A stretch of 36,615 bases of DNA from Proteobacteria bacterium UBA2383 (GTDB lineage Bacteria > Pseudomonadota > Gammaproteobacteria > Competibacterales > Competibacteraceae): contig DDST01000096.1 in the NCBI GenBank assembly GCA_002343485.1, forward strand, positions 1-36,615, read 5' to 3'. Below the pieces are notes generated by a model. It was given only the letters and a program-made list of their open reading frames with translations, did not search any database and was not told the origin of the DNA. Position numbers and translations under genes: made by a program. This document shows, in pieces, positions 7,861 through 15,809 of this stretch (the first letter of the stretch is position 1; each line of letters begins with the position of its first letter).

Positions 7861-9009
7861 TCAAGCCGCTACCTTATGAGATACCTTTGCCTCCCGCGCC
7901 AAGGTACGCGCTGCCCGCTCCATCCGGCTAAACATCGTTTTGTATAACTCGCAGTAAGGATCTTTCTCAAACAGCGAGCTGTACACGGTGTAGGTTCGAA
8001 CCGGGCAGCCACCGTGACATAGCGACAAATAGTCGCAGCTCAGACAATCGCGCTGAATCAGTTGCACCGGCCGCTCATTGAATTGTTGACGGGCTGGACT
8101 GTTACTAAGCAATTCACCGAAGCTGTCGCATTCAAAGATGTTGCCGTAATGGTAGTCAGGATAACTGGTCACCCAGCAGTCGCATTGCGCTACATAACCG
8201 CGGGCATCGATGGAAACCAACGCGTTGGCGCAATTCTCGCCCCAGATACAAGGCAGGGTCGCTGACTCATGACTGAAATGCTGGAGCAACGCATCAAGCG
8301 GTCCGACCCGGACTCCTTGATGGTAGCCGCGCTCCAGCCAGACATCCGCCAGTTCCATGTAGAAGCGGCTGAGTTTCTCTACCTCCGCCACTGGCAACTC
8401 CTTTTTAGCGCGGGTCGCTTCGCCGCCAGGAAAGGGTGTGTTGACCTGGAAGTCAGTGATACCCAGTTCATCAACAAAGTGGGTATAGAACCGCTCCGCA
8501 CCGATATCCAGGGTTGCTTGATTCGGCACAGCGATGACCTGTACATCAATGCCCGCCGCCCGCGCTTCCCGCACCCGTTTGCCCCAGATTTCGTTGTAGC
8601 TTTCTGGTCCTTGACCGAGCAGTTTACGGTGCAGGTTGGGATAGTCCAGCGAGGTACCCACCGAATTACCGAACATTTTAGCGATCACCGGGTTCCAGCG
8701 GGAGCTATAGGCTAGCATGTTGCTTTGCAGGCTGTGAAAAACCTGTTTACCACGCGCATCCGCCTCTCGCTGGATCAAATCATGGGCCTGTTCATACCAG
8801 CCCGGCGGCAATAGCATCGCTTCACCGCCTTGCCAATAGATGGTCAACGCCGCCAGCGATTTTTCCACCATGTAGTCCAGCACCTTGCGCATCATCTCGC
8901 CTAACCGGTCGAGGGTAAGCCGATCAGCCGTTTTATCTTCGAAGCAGTATTCGCAATCCGCATTGCACTGCAGGGTGGAGAGCAGAATCAGTGAGAAATG
9001 GTTTTTCAT
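7861..9009 (-). CDS. Radical SAM/SPASM domain protein, probable peptide or protein maturase
   Basis: A 382-residue radical SAM enzyme. The SAM-binding 4Fe-4S motif CX3CX2C is Cys15, Cys19 and Cys22, followed by the GGE motif at 61-63. The C-terminal SPASM domain is complete: Cys260-X10-Gly-X4-Cys276, then CX2CX5CX3C (322, 325, 331, 335) and Cys353, matching the two auxiliary clusters of anaerobic sulfatase maturases and RiPP cross-linking enzymes. No sulfatase or obvious precursor peptide is adjacent. The ATG at 9009 was preferred over the upstream start at 9054 because GAGGAT precedes it. It is divergent from the DUF3015 lipoprotein gene. The substrate is unknown. Confidence 0.88.
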   Translation of the reverse strand: MKNHFSLILLSTLQCNADCEYCFEDKTADRLTLDRLGEMMRKVLDYMVEKSLAALTIYWQGGEAMLLPPGWYEQAHDLIQREADARGKQVFHSLQSNMLAYSSRWNPVIAKMFGNSVGTSLDYPNLHRKLLGQGPESYNEIWGKRVREARAAGIDVQVIAVPNQATLDIGAERFYTHFVDELGITDFQVNTPFPGGEATRAKKELPVAEVEKLSRFYMELADVWLERGYHQGVRVGPLDALLQHFSHESATLPCIWGENCANALVSIDARGYVAQCDCWVTSYPDYHYGNIFECDSFGELLSNSPARQQFNERPVQLIQRDCLSCDYLSLCHGGCPVRTYTVYSSLFEKDPYCELYKTMFSRMERAARTLAREAKVSHKVAA

Positions 9010-9149
9010 GCGAAGATCCTCATCAGGGAGGCAAAAGGCAGTGGATGCTGTCAAATGCTTAAGTGGAGCTTTTGCGATCTTTGGAGCTTCAACTTTTGGC
9101 TATTCACATTATCATAGGCGTATCTGAAAGCTTTTCTGAGGAAGCATCT

Positions 9150-9557
9150 ATGAAATCTTTACTGAATAGTGCCTTAATTACCTTAAGCATCCTATTGGGG
9201 TTGGGTATCAGCGCTTGTACCGTTCTCGTCGATCCCAGTTCCGGTTCCAGTGCAACAACCGGCGGTTCAAACAGTTCCGCGTTTATGAACCGCCAACAAC
9301 AAACTGCTGAATTTGCAAAAGTTAATTTTCAACGGCTGAAGCAAGATATAGCAATAGGCCAAGGGGAATATCTGAGTTCATTGGCAACACTATTGAGCAT
9401 TGAACCAAGCCGTCAGTCCGAATTCTTCCTATTCACTCAAAGGAAATTCACCGTGCTATTCCCAAGCGATCAAACAACGGCTGATGAAATGCTGATGGCA
9501 TTAAACCAGGAGATGCGCGCCGATCCGCGTTTTGGCACCTACTTGGCGTTAAATTGA
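9150..9557 (+). CDS. DUF3015-like lipoprotein
   Basis: A 135-residue envelope protein. The N-terminus has a hydrophobic stretch ending in ISAC, a lipobox, so it is probably a lipoprotein anchored at Cys19. A low-complexity Ser/Gly/Thr linker follows. The rest matches the DUF3015 pattern as I recall it: a GQGEYL motif, a Q-x-K-F-x-x-L-FP motif and a C-terminal E-M-x-x-DPR segment. The ATG at 9150 has a GAGGAAG ribosome site; a longer frame from 9063 lacks the signal at its N-terminus. The family has no known function. It is followed directly by the DUF4105 gene, a pairing I recall from other gammaproteobacteria. Confidence 0.75.
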   Translation: MKSLLNSALITLSILLGLGISACTVLVDPSSGSSATTGGSNSSAFMNRQQQTAEFAKVNFQRLKQDIAIGQGEYLSSLATLLSIEPSRQSEFFLFTQRKFTVLFPSDQTTADEMLMALNQEMRADPRFGTYLALN

Positions 9558-9621
9558 ATCGCTCATTGTCCTGATTATCCGTCTGACCGCCATCCTGCTG
9601 CTTGGGGCGCTGCTTCAGGCA

Positions 9622-11481
9622 GTGGATGCTCGCGCTAATTCCAGTTATTTAGCCACGCTGCTGGACCATGCCAATTCACTCGGTCTGGCTGACCAGCGCG
9701 AGTGGCTGGCTTTGCTGCACTATCGCCCTGCCGTCGATGGCACAGGCGTTGTCAGTGATGCCGATGATTCCCGCTTTTTTCTCACTCCAACGGGCAAAAC
9801 CAATCCTCACGCTGAATTGGCCGCGACTCTGCGCGCTTTTTTCAATACTGACCCGGTCGGCGGTGATCCACAACCAGCCCAATGTGCATTCATTGCCCGT
9901 TATCGCTGGTTAAAGGCAGCACTGGATTTTGACGATCAGCGTTTGCCGCCACAGCCTTGTGAACGCTTCCGGCACTGGTTCCATGAACTGAATGCCGAAT
10001 CAGTGACTCTGGTGTTCGCCTCGGCCTATCTCAACAATCCCGCCTCGTTATTTGGCCATACCTTATTGCGGCTGGATCGTCGCGGCCAGACCGAATCGAC
10101 CCGGTTACTGGCCTATACCATTAATTATGCTGCCGACGATGCAGGCAGCCGCGGGCTGATGTACGCAATCGACGGAATTGCGGGGGGATTTCGAGGCCAA
10201 TTCGATCTACAGCCTTATTACAAACTGGTGCGCACCTATGGTGATCTAGAAAGCCGTGATATTTGGGAATACCGGCTGAATCTGCGTCCATCGCAGCTAC
10301 AACATCTGCTGGAACATGTCTGGGAATTGCGCGGGATCGAATTTGATTATTATTTTTTTCGAGAGAATTGCGCCTGGCAATTATTAACATTGCTGGAAGT
10401 TGCCGATCCAAGCCTGCGATTGAGCGAGAAATTTGCGCTTTGGACCCTACCGGCCGATATGATCCGTTTGCTTGACCAGCAACTGGAGCTGATTGGAGAA
10501 GTAACCGCACGCCCGTCACGTGGAACAGCGATCCGTCGTCGCCAGCAAACACTGAGCGCTAATGAGTGGTGGCTCGTTCGACAGTTGCGCAATGATCCCA
10601 AAATAACTGTCACCCCTGCCTTTACTGAATTGGCTCCGGAGCGACAGGCGCTATTGCTGGAACTGGCGCTGGATCAACGCCAGTTCCAGCAAGCTAACCT
10701 GCTTAAGAAAGGGATGAACGTATTGCCCGATGAGATAGCGCATCAGTTGCTAACTGCTCGCCACCAAATCGCGGTTACCGCTGCCCCTGTTGCTATTGAG
10801 CCCTATGCAACCCGTCCAGAAACAGGGCATGCTTCGCGGCGAATGGGCATCGGTTCCGGTCAGCGGGGTGGAAGAGAGTTCGTGGAATTAACCGCTCGGG
10901 CCAGCACTCACGATCTGCTGGAACCGGATGCCGGTTACACGCCGGACGCCCAGATCGAGGTGTTCAGCATTGCTGTTCGCCACTACCCGGACCATGGCGG
11001 CTTGCAGCTTGACCGGTTGACCTTGCTCGATATCACTTCATTAACACCGTTTGATGCGCTGGCCCCCCGCCCAGCTTGGCGGATTCATGCCGGTTGGGAA
11101 CCCGTTCCCCGAGCAGAGGATCTGGATCGCAGTGCTTTCAACCTTAATGGAGGGCTGGGGTTAGCAACGGAAACTCACTGGCCGTGGCGAACATTGTGGT
11201 TCGCCTTGCCAGAATTGACGCTGAATCTCAGCCGGGACTTTGTGAGTGATTATCGGGCCGGGTGGGGAATAACAGCCGGGGCGCTCTTGCAACCGATGGC
11301 AAATTGGAAAATTTTAGCAGGCGCAAGCTGGCTGGATTATCGATTGGGTGAAGCTGGAACGGCGTGGCGGGCGACTGTGAAGCAGAATTTGGCTTTGGGG
11401 CGAGACTGGGCGCTGCGGATGGAATGGCGCTATTTTGAGCAAACCCACGAGTTCACCTTTGGATTACACACATATTTTTGA
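9622..11481 (+). CDS. DUF4105 (Lnb N-terminal-like) periplasmic protein; start region uncertain
   Basis: A 619-residue protein whose N-terminal half matches DUF4105, including FASAYLNNPASLFGHTLLRLD (about 132-152) and YDYYFFRENCAW-like residues (about 241-253). These contain His and Cys residues conserved in this putative cysteine-peptidase-like fold. The C-terminal part is rich in alternating aromatic residues and ends in Phe, as in outer membrane beta-strands. The only standard start codon is GTG at 9622. However, the same frame from 9553 encodes a convincing signal peptide (LIVLIIRLTAILLLGALLQAVDA). The true start is probably upstream, either at a non-standard codon or at the TTG of 9554 with an indel. 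Function unknown. Confidence 0.8.
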   Translation: MDARANSSYLATLLDHANSLGLADQREWLALLHYRPAVDGTGVVSDADDSRFFLTPTGKTNPHAELAATLRAFFNTDPVGGDPQPAQCAFIARYRWLKAALDFDDQRLPPQPCERFRHWFHELNAESVTLVFASAYLNNPASLFGHTLLRLDRRGQTESTRLLAYTINYAADDAGSRGLMYAIDGIAGGFRGQFDLQPYYKLVRTYGDLESRDIWEYRLNLRPSQLQHLLEHVWELRGIEFDYYFFRENCAWQLLTLLEVADPSLRLSEKFALWTLPADMIRLLDQQLELIGEVTARPSRGTAIRRRQQTLSANEWWLVRQLRNDPKITVTPAFTELAPERQALLLELALDQRQFQQANLLKKGMNVLPDEIAHQLLTARHQIAVTAAPVAIEPYATRPETGHASRRMGIGSGQRGGREFVELTARASTHDLLEPDAGYTPDAQIEVFSIAVRHYPDHGGLQLDRLTLLDITSLTPFDALAPRPAWRIHAGWEPVPRAEDLDRSAFNLNGGLGLATETHWPWRTLWFALPELTLNLSRDFVSDYRAGWGITAGALLQPMANWKILAGASWLDYRLGEAGTAWRATVKQNLALGRDWALRMEWRYFEQTHEFTFGLHTYF

Positions 11482-11492
11482 TACTGCTGCTT

Positions 11493-11580
11493 TTCACCGG
11501 GCATTGCAATTCAGCTTCATCAGGTTCTGCCTGCGCCTATCGATTCTTCATCGGGTAGTTTTGGGTTGGCACCCGGTGAA
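11493..11580. repeat. Long-spaced inverted repeat in a convergent gap
   Basis: TTCACCGGG (11493-11501) and CCCGGTGAA (11572-11580) form a 9-bp inverted repeat with a 70-bp spacer between the DUF4105 gene and the convergent zinc-ribbon gene. An 11580s tandem duplication (CGCTGTCTAA twice, 11581-11600) covers the stop of the latter. Either could be part of a termination region; no T-tract is present. Confidence 0.3.
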
Positions 11581-11596
11581 CGCTGTCTAACGCTGT

Positions 11597-12715
11597 CTAA
11601 TGGTAGTATTGCCACAAGGCAACCCCGCCGCCGATGGCCAGCGCCGTTAGCAATACAGCAAAAGCGATCTTCCATGGGCTATAAGGCCGCTCGCCCTGGA
11701 CTTCACCAGTACGGCCATTGACCACGAAGCGGTAAATCCGGTCCCGAAAGCGGAAGGCTGAGAGCCAGACCGGTAGCAAGATATGCTTGAAGCTGATTTC
11801 GCCATAGTGGGTGTCCATCCCATGAATGCGCTGATGATCGCCACCGATGTCACGTTCGATATCACGACGAATGGCGGGGACCATGATTTCCTGGGCACGC
11901 TCGAAACCCTGTTCTAGATTAACCTGGTACATCTCACTGCGAAAACCGCTGAGATAATCCTCTTGATACGGTGTTAGATTCGCCAAATCCCAAGGTTCCA
12001 GCCGTTCAGTAACTTCCCGCGGCAACGAGCGGCTAGCCAGCACGAGCACGTCATCGAAGAATCGTGTGACGCGACCAGCCGCCGGCGACCAGCGAATCTT
12101 GGTAACCGTGCGCGTACGCTCCACTTCCTGGCCATTTTCGACTGCACGATAGGTTTCCCGTACCTGATAATTGTCGCCGCGTTCACCGCGGTAAGTGGTA
12201 GCGGTATCGGCATCGTAGGTCCAGTAAGGAACATACATACCGGCGAGATGGGCGTCGTTACGAGCATAGTCCTTCAGCTTGCTGGGCGCGAACCATAAGT
12301 TGCCGAGCCATTGATGGAACGCAGAACGCGCTTGATCCCGGGTTACCTGAAAAGGCAGCAACGCCTGAGGTTGCAGTTCGCGATGCTGTTTGGTTTTTGC
12401 CACCACCGGCGATCCACAGAACGGGCACTCTCCAGCGTGAACCGCCGCATCGAAGCTATAAGATGCGCCGCAGGAATCACAATGAATGGAGATGCTTTCC
12501 TGGGTAGCAACTTTGCTGGCTAATTGATGCAACGTTTGCCGAAAATCTTGCTCCACAATAGGCTGGTCAGCAATCGCAATGGAATTTTCATGACCGCAAT
12601 AGGTGCAGCGTAATACAGCAACTCCTGGGGCGTATTCAAGTGATGCCCCGCATTGCATACAGGGAAAGCGGCGAGATTCCGATCTGGAAACGGCAAGATT
12701 GAATTCTGAGTTCAT
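11597..12715 (-). CDS. Double zinc-ribbon, membrane-anchored protein of unknown function
   Basis: A 372-residue protein with two CX2C...CX2C zinc ribbons: Cys19/22/37/40 and Cys79/82/97/100. A long soluble middle region follows, with PYWTYDADTATTYRGERGD near residues 172-190. A C-terminal membrane helix spans about 348-368, leaving a short tail. Relatives are often misannotated as primosomal N' or helicase-like proteins because of the zinc ribbons, but I see no helicase motif. The middle domain resembles proteins found with SPFH or PspA-type membrane-stress genes; no such partner is next to it here. The ribosome site is weak. The function should be left open. Confidence 0.75.
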   Translation of the reverse strand: MNSEFNLAVSRSESRRFPCMQCGASLEYAPGVAVLRCTYCGHENSIAIADQPIVEQDFRQTLHQLASKVATQESISIHCDSCGASYSFDAAVHAGECPFCGSPVVAKTKQHRELQPQALLPFQVTRDQARSAFHQWLGNLWFAPSKLKDYARNDAHLAGMYVPYWTYDADTATTYRGERGDNYQVRETYRAVENGQEVERTRTVTKIRWSPAAGRVTRFFDDVLVLASRSLPREVTERLEPWDLANLTPYQEDYLSGFRSEMYQVNLEQGFERAQEIMVPAIRRDIERDIGGDHQRIHGMDTHYGEISFKHILLPVWLSAFRFRDRIYRFVVNGRTGEVQGERPYSPWKIAFAVLLTALAIGGGVALWQYYH

Positions 12716-12761
12716 GCAGTAAGTGTCTCTGGGGAGAAACCAATCGTCATAAGAAATGATA

Positions 12762-12781
12762 AATATTCCACGTGGAATATT
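12762..12781. repeat. parS-like perfect 20-bp palindrome, copy 2
   Basis: AATATTCCACGTGGAATATT is a perfect palindrome. Its inner 16 bases differ from the Pseudomonas-type parS sequence TGTTCCACGTGGAACA at two symmetric positions. A near-identical copy lies at 7814-7833. It may be a ParB site or the operator of an unknown dimeric regulator. Confidence 0.7.
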
Positions 12782-12813
12782 GCCATACCCTTATGTGCTA
12801 GAGGCGTTTCATT

Positions 12814-12829
12814 TGTTGGTTTTCCAACA
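12814..12829. promoter_or_regulatory. NifA upstream activator site for nifV
   Basis: TGTTGGTTTTCCAACA matches TGT-N10-ACA and is itself a near-perfect inverted repeat (TTGTTGG / CCAACAA around TTTT). It lies about 85-100 bp upstream of the putative -24 element of nifV. Confidence 0.75.
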
Positions 12830-12913
12830 ATCAGTCATCAAAACTGTGAGAAACCTTGCGCCACAAGTCTAAATTAATTCACCAAGTTATTGTTTATTTT
12901 GAGCACTCTAAAT

Positions 12914-12930
12914 TGGTACAGGTTTTGTAA
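12914..12930 (+). promoter_or_regulatory. Probable sigma-54 promoter of nifVWZ
   Basis: TTGGTACAGGTTTTGTA has the -24 GG followed at N10 by GT in place of GC. The TTGGTAC and TTTTG parts fit the consensus. With the NifA site upstream it is the best candidate; the nifV ATG is 38 bp further on. Confidence 0.55.
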
Positions 12931-12968
12931 TCATCCATAGTCATCGCATTTTCAGCGAGACCGCTGCT

Positions 12969-14117
12969 ATGACCATTATGCCCCGTACCCTTGTGATCGA
13001 TGATACTACCCTGCGTGATGGTGAACAGTCAGCGGGAGTCGCTTTTTCCCAAGATGAAAAACGCGCCATTGCCAATGAATTGGTAGCGTTAGGCGTGCCA
13101 GAGCTAGAAATCGGTATCCCGGCAATGGGTGCGGAAGAACGAGAGAGCATTCGCGATCTAGCAGTGATGGGGTTGAACGCCCGGTTGCTGGTCTGGAGCC
13201 GAATGCGAGATTCCGATCTGAGACAATGCCGGGATTTGGGCGCATGGGGTGTGGATTTATCCGTGCCACTGTCTGATCAACAGTTGCGCCATAAATTGGG
13301 CTGGCAACGCAAACAAGCATTGGATGCCATCCACTGCTTGGTTCCCCAAGCACGGGCATTGGGCTTGGAAGTCATTGTTGGGGGAGAAGACGCTTCACGA
13401 GCGGATCACGATTTTCTGCAGGAAGCTGCCGAGACTGCTCAAGCGGCTGGGGCGCGGCGTTTCCGTTTTGCCGACACGCTGGGGATCATGGAGCCGTTCA
13501 ATACACTGGCGATCTTTCAGCGCCTACGGGCGGCAGTGGATCTTGAGCTGGAAATGCATGCCCATGATGATCTGGGATTGGCAACCGCAAACACCCTGGC
13601 TGCCGCATTAGGTGGTGCTACTCATGTTAACACCACGGTCAACGGTCTGGGCGAACGGGCCGGTAATGCCGCTTTGGAAGAGGTTGTACTAGGTTTGCGC
13701 AAGCTGTATGGCTTCCAGATCGATATTGATCTCTCCCGCTTCCCTGCGTTGTCGCAGCGGGTCGCCGCCGCCGCTAATCGCCCATTGTCCTGGAACAAGA
13801 GTCTTGTTGGCGAAGGGGCTTTCACGCATGAAGCAGGCATCCATATCGATGGTCTATTGAAACATCCGCTGAACTATCAAGGCGTGGATCCCGCAGAGTT
13901 GGGTCGTAGCCACCGGCTGGTGCTGGGCAAACACTCCGGCACACAGGCGGTGCTTAAAGTCTATAGGGATCTTGGCATTCCGCTGAATCAGCATCAAGCA
14001 AAGACCATTCTCCAAGGTATCCGTACCTTTGTCGGTCAGCACAAGCGTCTTCCGGAACCGGACGAACTCCAGGTCTTTTACCGCAATCTTGATCACCGGC
14101 ACTCCCTCCCACCATAG
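12969..14117 (+). CDS. nifV: Homocitrate synthase NifV
   Basis: NifV condenses acetyl-CoA with 2-oxoglutarate to give homocitrate, the organic ligand of FeMo-co. The 382-residue product has the HMGL-like TIM barrel with DTTLRDGEQ at residues 12-20, the metal-binding HAHDDLG near 198-204, GLGERAGNAALEE near 226-238 and the HEAGIHIDG motif near 288-296. A second ATG three codons in is an alternative start. Its own NifA site and sigma-54 element lie upstream, and nifW and nifZ follow in the same direction. Confidence 0.96.
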   Translation: MTIMPRTLVIDDTTLRDGEQSAGVAFSQDEKRAIANELVALGVPELEIGIPAMGAEERESIRDLAVMGLNARLLVWSRMRDSDLRQCRDLGAWGVDLSVPLSDQQLRHKLGWQRKQALDAIHCLVPQARALGLEVIVGGEDASRADHDFLQEAAETAQAAGARRFRFADTLGIMEPFNTLAIFQRLRAAVDLELEMHAHDDLGLATANTLAAALGGATHVNTTVNGLGERAGNAALEEVVLGLRKLYGFQIDIDLSRFPALSQRVAAAANRPLSWNKSLVGEGAFTHEAGIHIDGLLKHPLNYQGVDPAELGRSHRLVLGKHSGTQAVLKVYRDLGIPLNQHQAKTILQGIRTFVGQHKRLPEPDELQVFYRNLDHRHSLPP

Positions 14118-14200
14118 ATATCCATACCCTTACTGAGCCAAGTTATAACTCTGTTACAACAACCTGAAACCCGAAATCCATTCATGCCGAGGTATAAATC

Positions 14201-14512
14201 ATGAGCACCATGACACTGCGGGAAGAACTGGCCGAATTGTCTTCAGCAGAAGATTTTCTCAATTATTTCGATATTGATTTCGAACCTGCCGTGGTCGAAG
14301 TCAACCGCTTGCATATTCTTAAGCGGTTCCATGATTACCTTCAGCAGGGCAACCCCGTGGAGCGGGGAGGATTTGCCCGGTGCCTGCAACGCGCCTATCA
14401 GGATTTTGTAGAATCCGATGCTTTAACTGAGAAGGTATTTAAGGTTTTCCATCGCCAAGCAGTGCAACGCGAGGTGCGAATCCCGCTAGCAGACATCGGT
14501 CGTCCGGCATGA
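14201..14512 (+). CDS. nifW: Nitrogenase stabilising protein NifW
   Basis: A 103-residue protein of the NifW family, which helps MoFe protein assembly or protects it from oxygen. The start MSTMTLREELAELSSAEDFLNYF and the segment VNRLHILKRFHDYL are characteristic. The conserved VFKVFHRQAV stretch lies at about 84-93. It is 83 bp after nifV and overlaps nifZ by four bases (ATGA), so it is translated together with nifZ. Confidence 0.93.
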   Translation: MSTMTLREELAELSSAEDFLNYFDIDFEPAVVEVNRLHILKRFHDYLQQGNPVERGGFARCLQRAYQDFVESDALTEKVFKVFHRQAVQREVRIPLADIGRPA

Positions 14513-14994
14513 TACTTCAACCGCTCTTTACCTGTGACGATGCAGTGCGGGTGGTTCGTAACATCCGCAACGACGGCACCTATCCCGGCCAACCGGCTGG
14601 CGCGTTGCTGGTGCGGCGCGGTAGCATAGGCTACGTCCGCCATATTGGGGTCTTTCTGCAAGATCAACTTGTCTACAGCGTACACTTCCTGGAACCGGGC
14701 CAGCGCATCGTCGGCTGCCGGGAAGTGGAGCTGATTTCAGCAGATGCACCGTGGATTCCCAATCGCTTCGAGCGTGGTGACCGGGTAACCACGCTTCGCA
14801 CCTTGACCGTTAAAGGCACAGTAGCGGCTGCCATCAGCGCAGTGGGTGAGGTGATGGCGGTGATTCGCGATTCAACGCCAATTCACTATCATGTACTCTT
14901 CGGCAAACGGGTGCTGCGTGTACCAGAGGAGGCGCTAGAGCCGGCCATCACTTCTTCATCCTCAGTCCTGCACTCGCTTGAAGAAAATTGTTAG
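14509..14994 (+). CDS. nifZ: NifZ, MoFe-protein P-cluster assembly factor
   Basis: NifZ takes part in maturation of the P-cluster in NifDK. The 161-residue product shows the NifZ core RNDGTYPG (20-27), the VRRGSIGYVRHIGVFLQD segment (35-52) and the VGCREVELI motif (68-76). A second half repeats the fold more weakly, from FERGDRV on. It starts within the nifW stop codon, indicating coupling. Assignment rests on family sequence and on position after nifW. Confidence 0.93.
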   Translation: MILQPLFTCDDAVRVVRNIRNDGTYPGQPAGALLVRRGSIGYVRHIGVFLQDQLVYSVHFLEPGQRIVGCREVELISADAPWIPNRFERGDRVTTLRTLTVKGTVAAAISAVGEVMAVIRDSTPIHYHVLFGKRVLRVPEEALEPAITSSSSVLHSLEENC

Positions 14995-15062
14995 AGCCAG
15001 CGCTTTTGTTAGCTTAAACAGCAACCCGCTCCACACATGTAAGGTAGCAGGACTTAGCAATA

Positions 15063-15713
15063 ATGATTCGAGTTGCCGGGTTCCTTTTATTGTTGCTAGC
15101 GACATCGGCTTATGCGGAGTCACTCACCGGACGGGTTATCACAGTCAATGATGGCGACACTCTGATATTGCGTATTGCAGACCGGCAGCCGATTAAAGTC
15201 CGCCTCGCTGGCATCGATGCCCCGGAATACAATCAGCCATATGGTAAAGCTGCCCGGCGGGCGCTATCTGCATGGGTATCTGGGCGAACTGTACAAGTCA
15301 CTGTGTACAGCCGCGACGATTACGGGCGAGTTATAGGCACACTCGATGTGTCTAGCCAAAATGTCGAGGCTGCATTGGTAAAACAAGGCGCGGCTTGGGT
15401 GTACCGCCGCTACAACCGCAATCCACATCTGCTGGAATTAGAGGCGCAGGCGAAGGCAGCCCATCGGGGACTGTGGGCGTTGCCGGAGGATCAGCGTATC
15501 CCTCCGTGGGTATGGCGGCATGACGAGAAAACAGGATCGCTAACCACCACTTCATCTGCGTCAACGCCTTCATCTGGCTGCGGGGCAAAGCGCACCTGCG
15601 GTGAAATGAGTGATTGCAAAGAGGCGCAGTTCTACCTAAAGACCTGCGGTGTAAAACGTTTGGATCGGGACCAGGACGGCACGCCGTGCGAGAGTTTGTG
15701 CAAGGACCAGTAA
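15063..15713 (+). CDS. Secreted thermonuclease-like protein with C-terminal excalibur domain
   Basis: A 216-residue staphylococcal-nuclease-fold protein. A signal peptide (1-18, cut after AYA) sends it out of the cytoplasm. The nuclease domain (about 20-140) keeps the acidic metal ligands in NDGDT (29-33), Arg47 and Glu55 in VRLAGIDAPE, and Arg89, equivalent to the catalytic residues of micrococcal nuclease. The C-terminus (175-213) is an excalibur calcium-binding domain with DRDQDG and paired cysteines. It likely degrades extracellular or periplasmic DNA/RNA in a calcium-dependent way. It follows nifZ by 68 bp and may be co-transcribed, an unusual nif neighbour. Confidence 0.9.
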   Translation: MIRVAGFLLLLLATSAYAESLTGRVITVNDGDTLILRIADRQPIKVRLAGIDAPEYNQPYGKAARRALSAWVSGRTVQVTVYSRDDYGRVIGTLDVSSQNVEAALVKQGAAWVYRRYNRNPHLLELEAQAKAAHRGLWALPEDQRIPPWVWRHDEKTGSLTTTSSASTPSSGCGAKRTCGEMSDCKEAQFYLKTCGVKRLDRDQDGTPCESLCKDQ

Positions 15714-15809
15714 CAACATTCCTTTTCTTTGGGATAGAAAATGCGGTGTGAAGCACTGGGGTAGCTTGATACGACGGCTATCGAGAATCGAAAATCACCC
15801 CATTCAATA

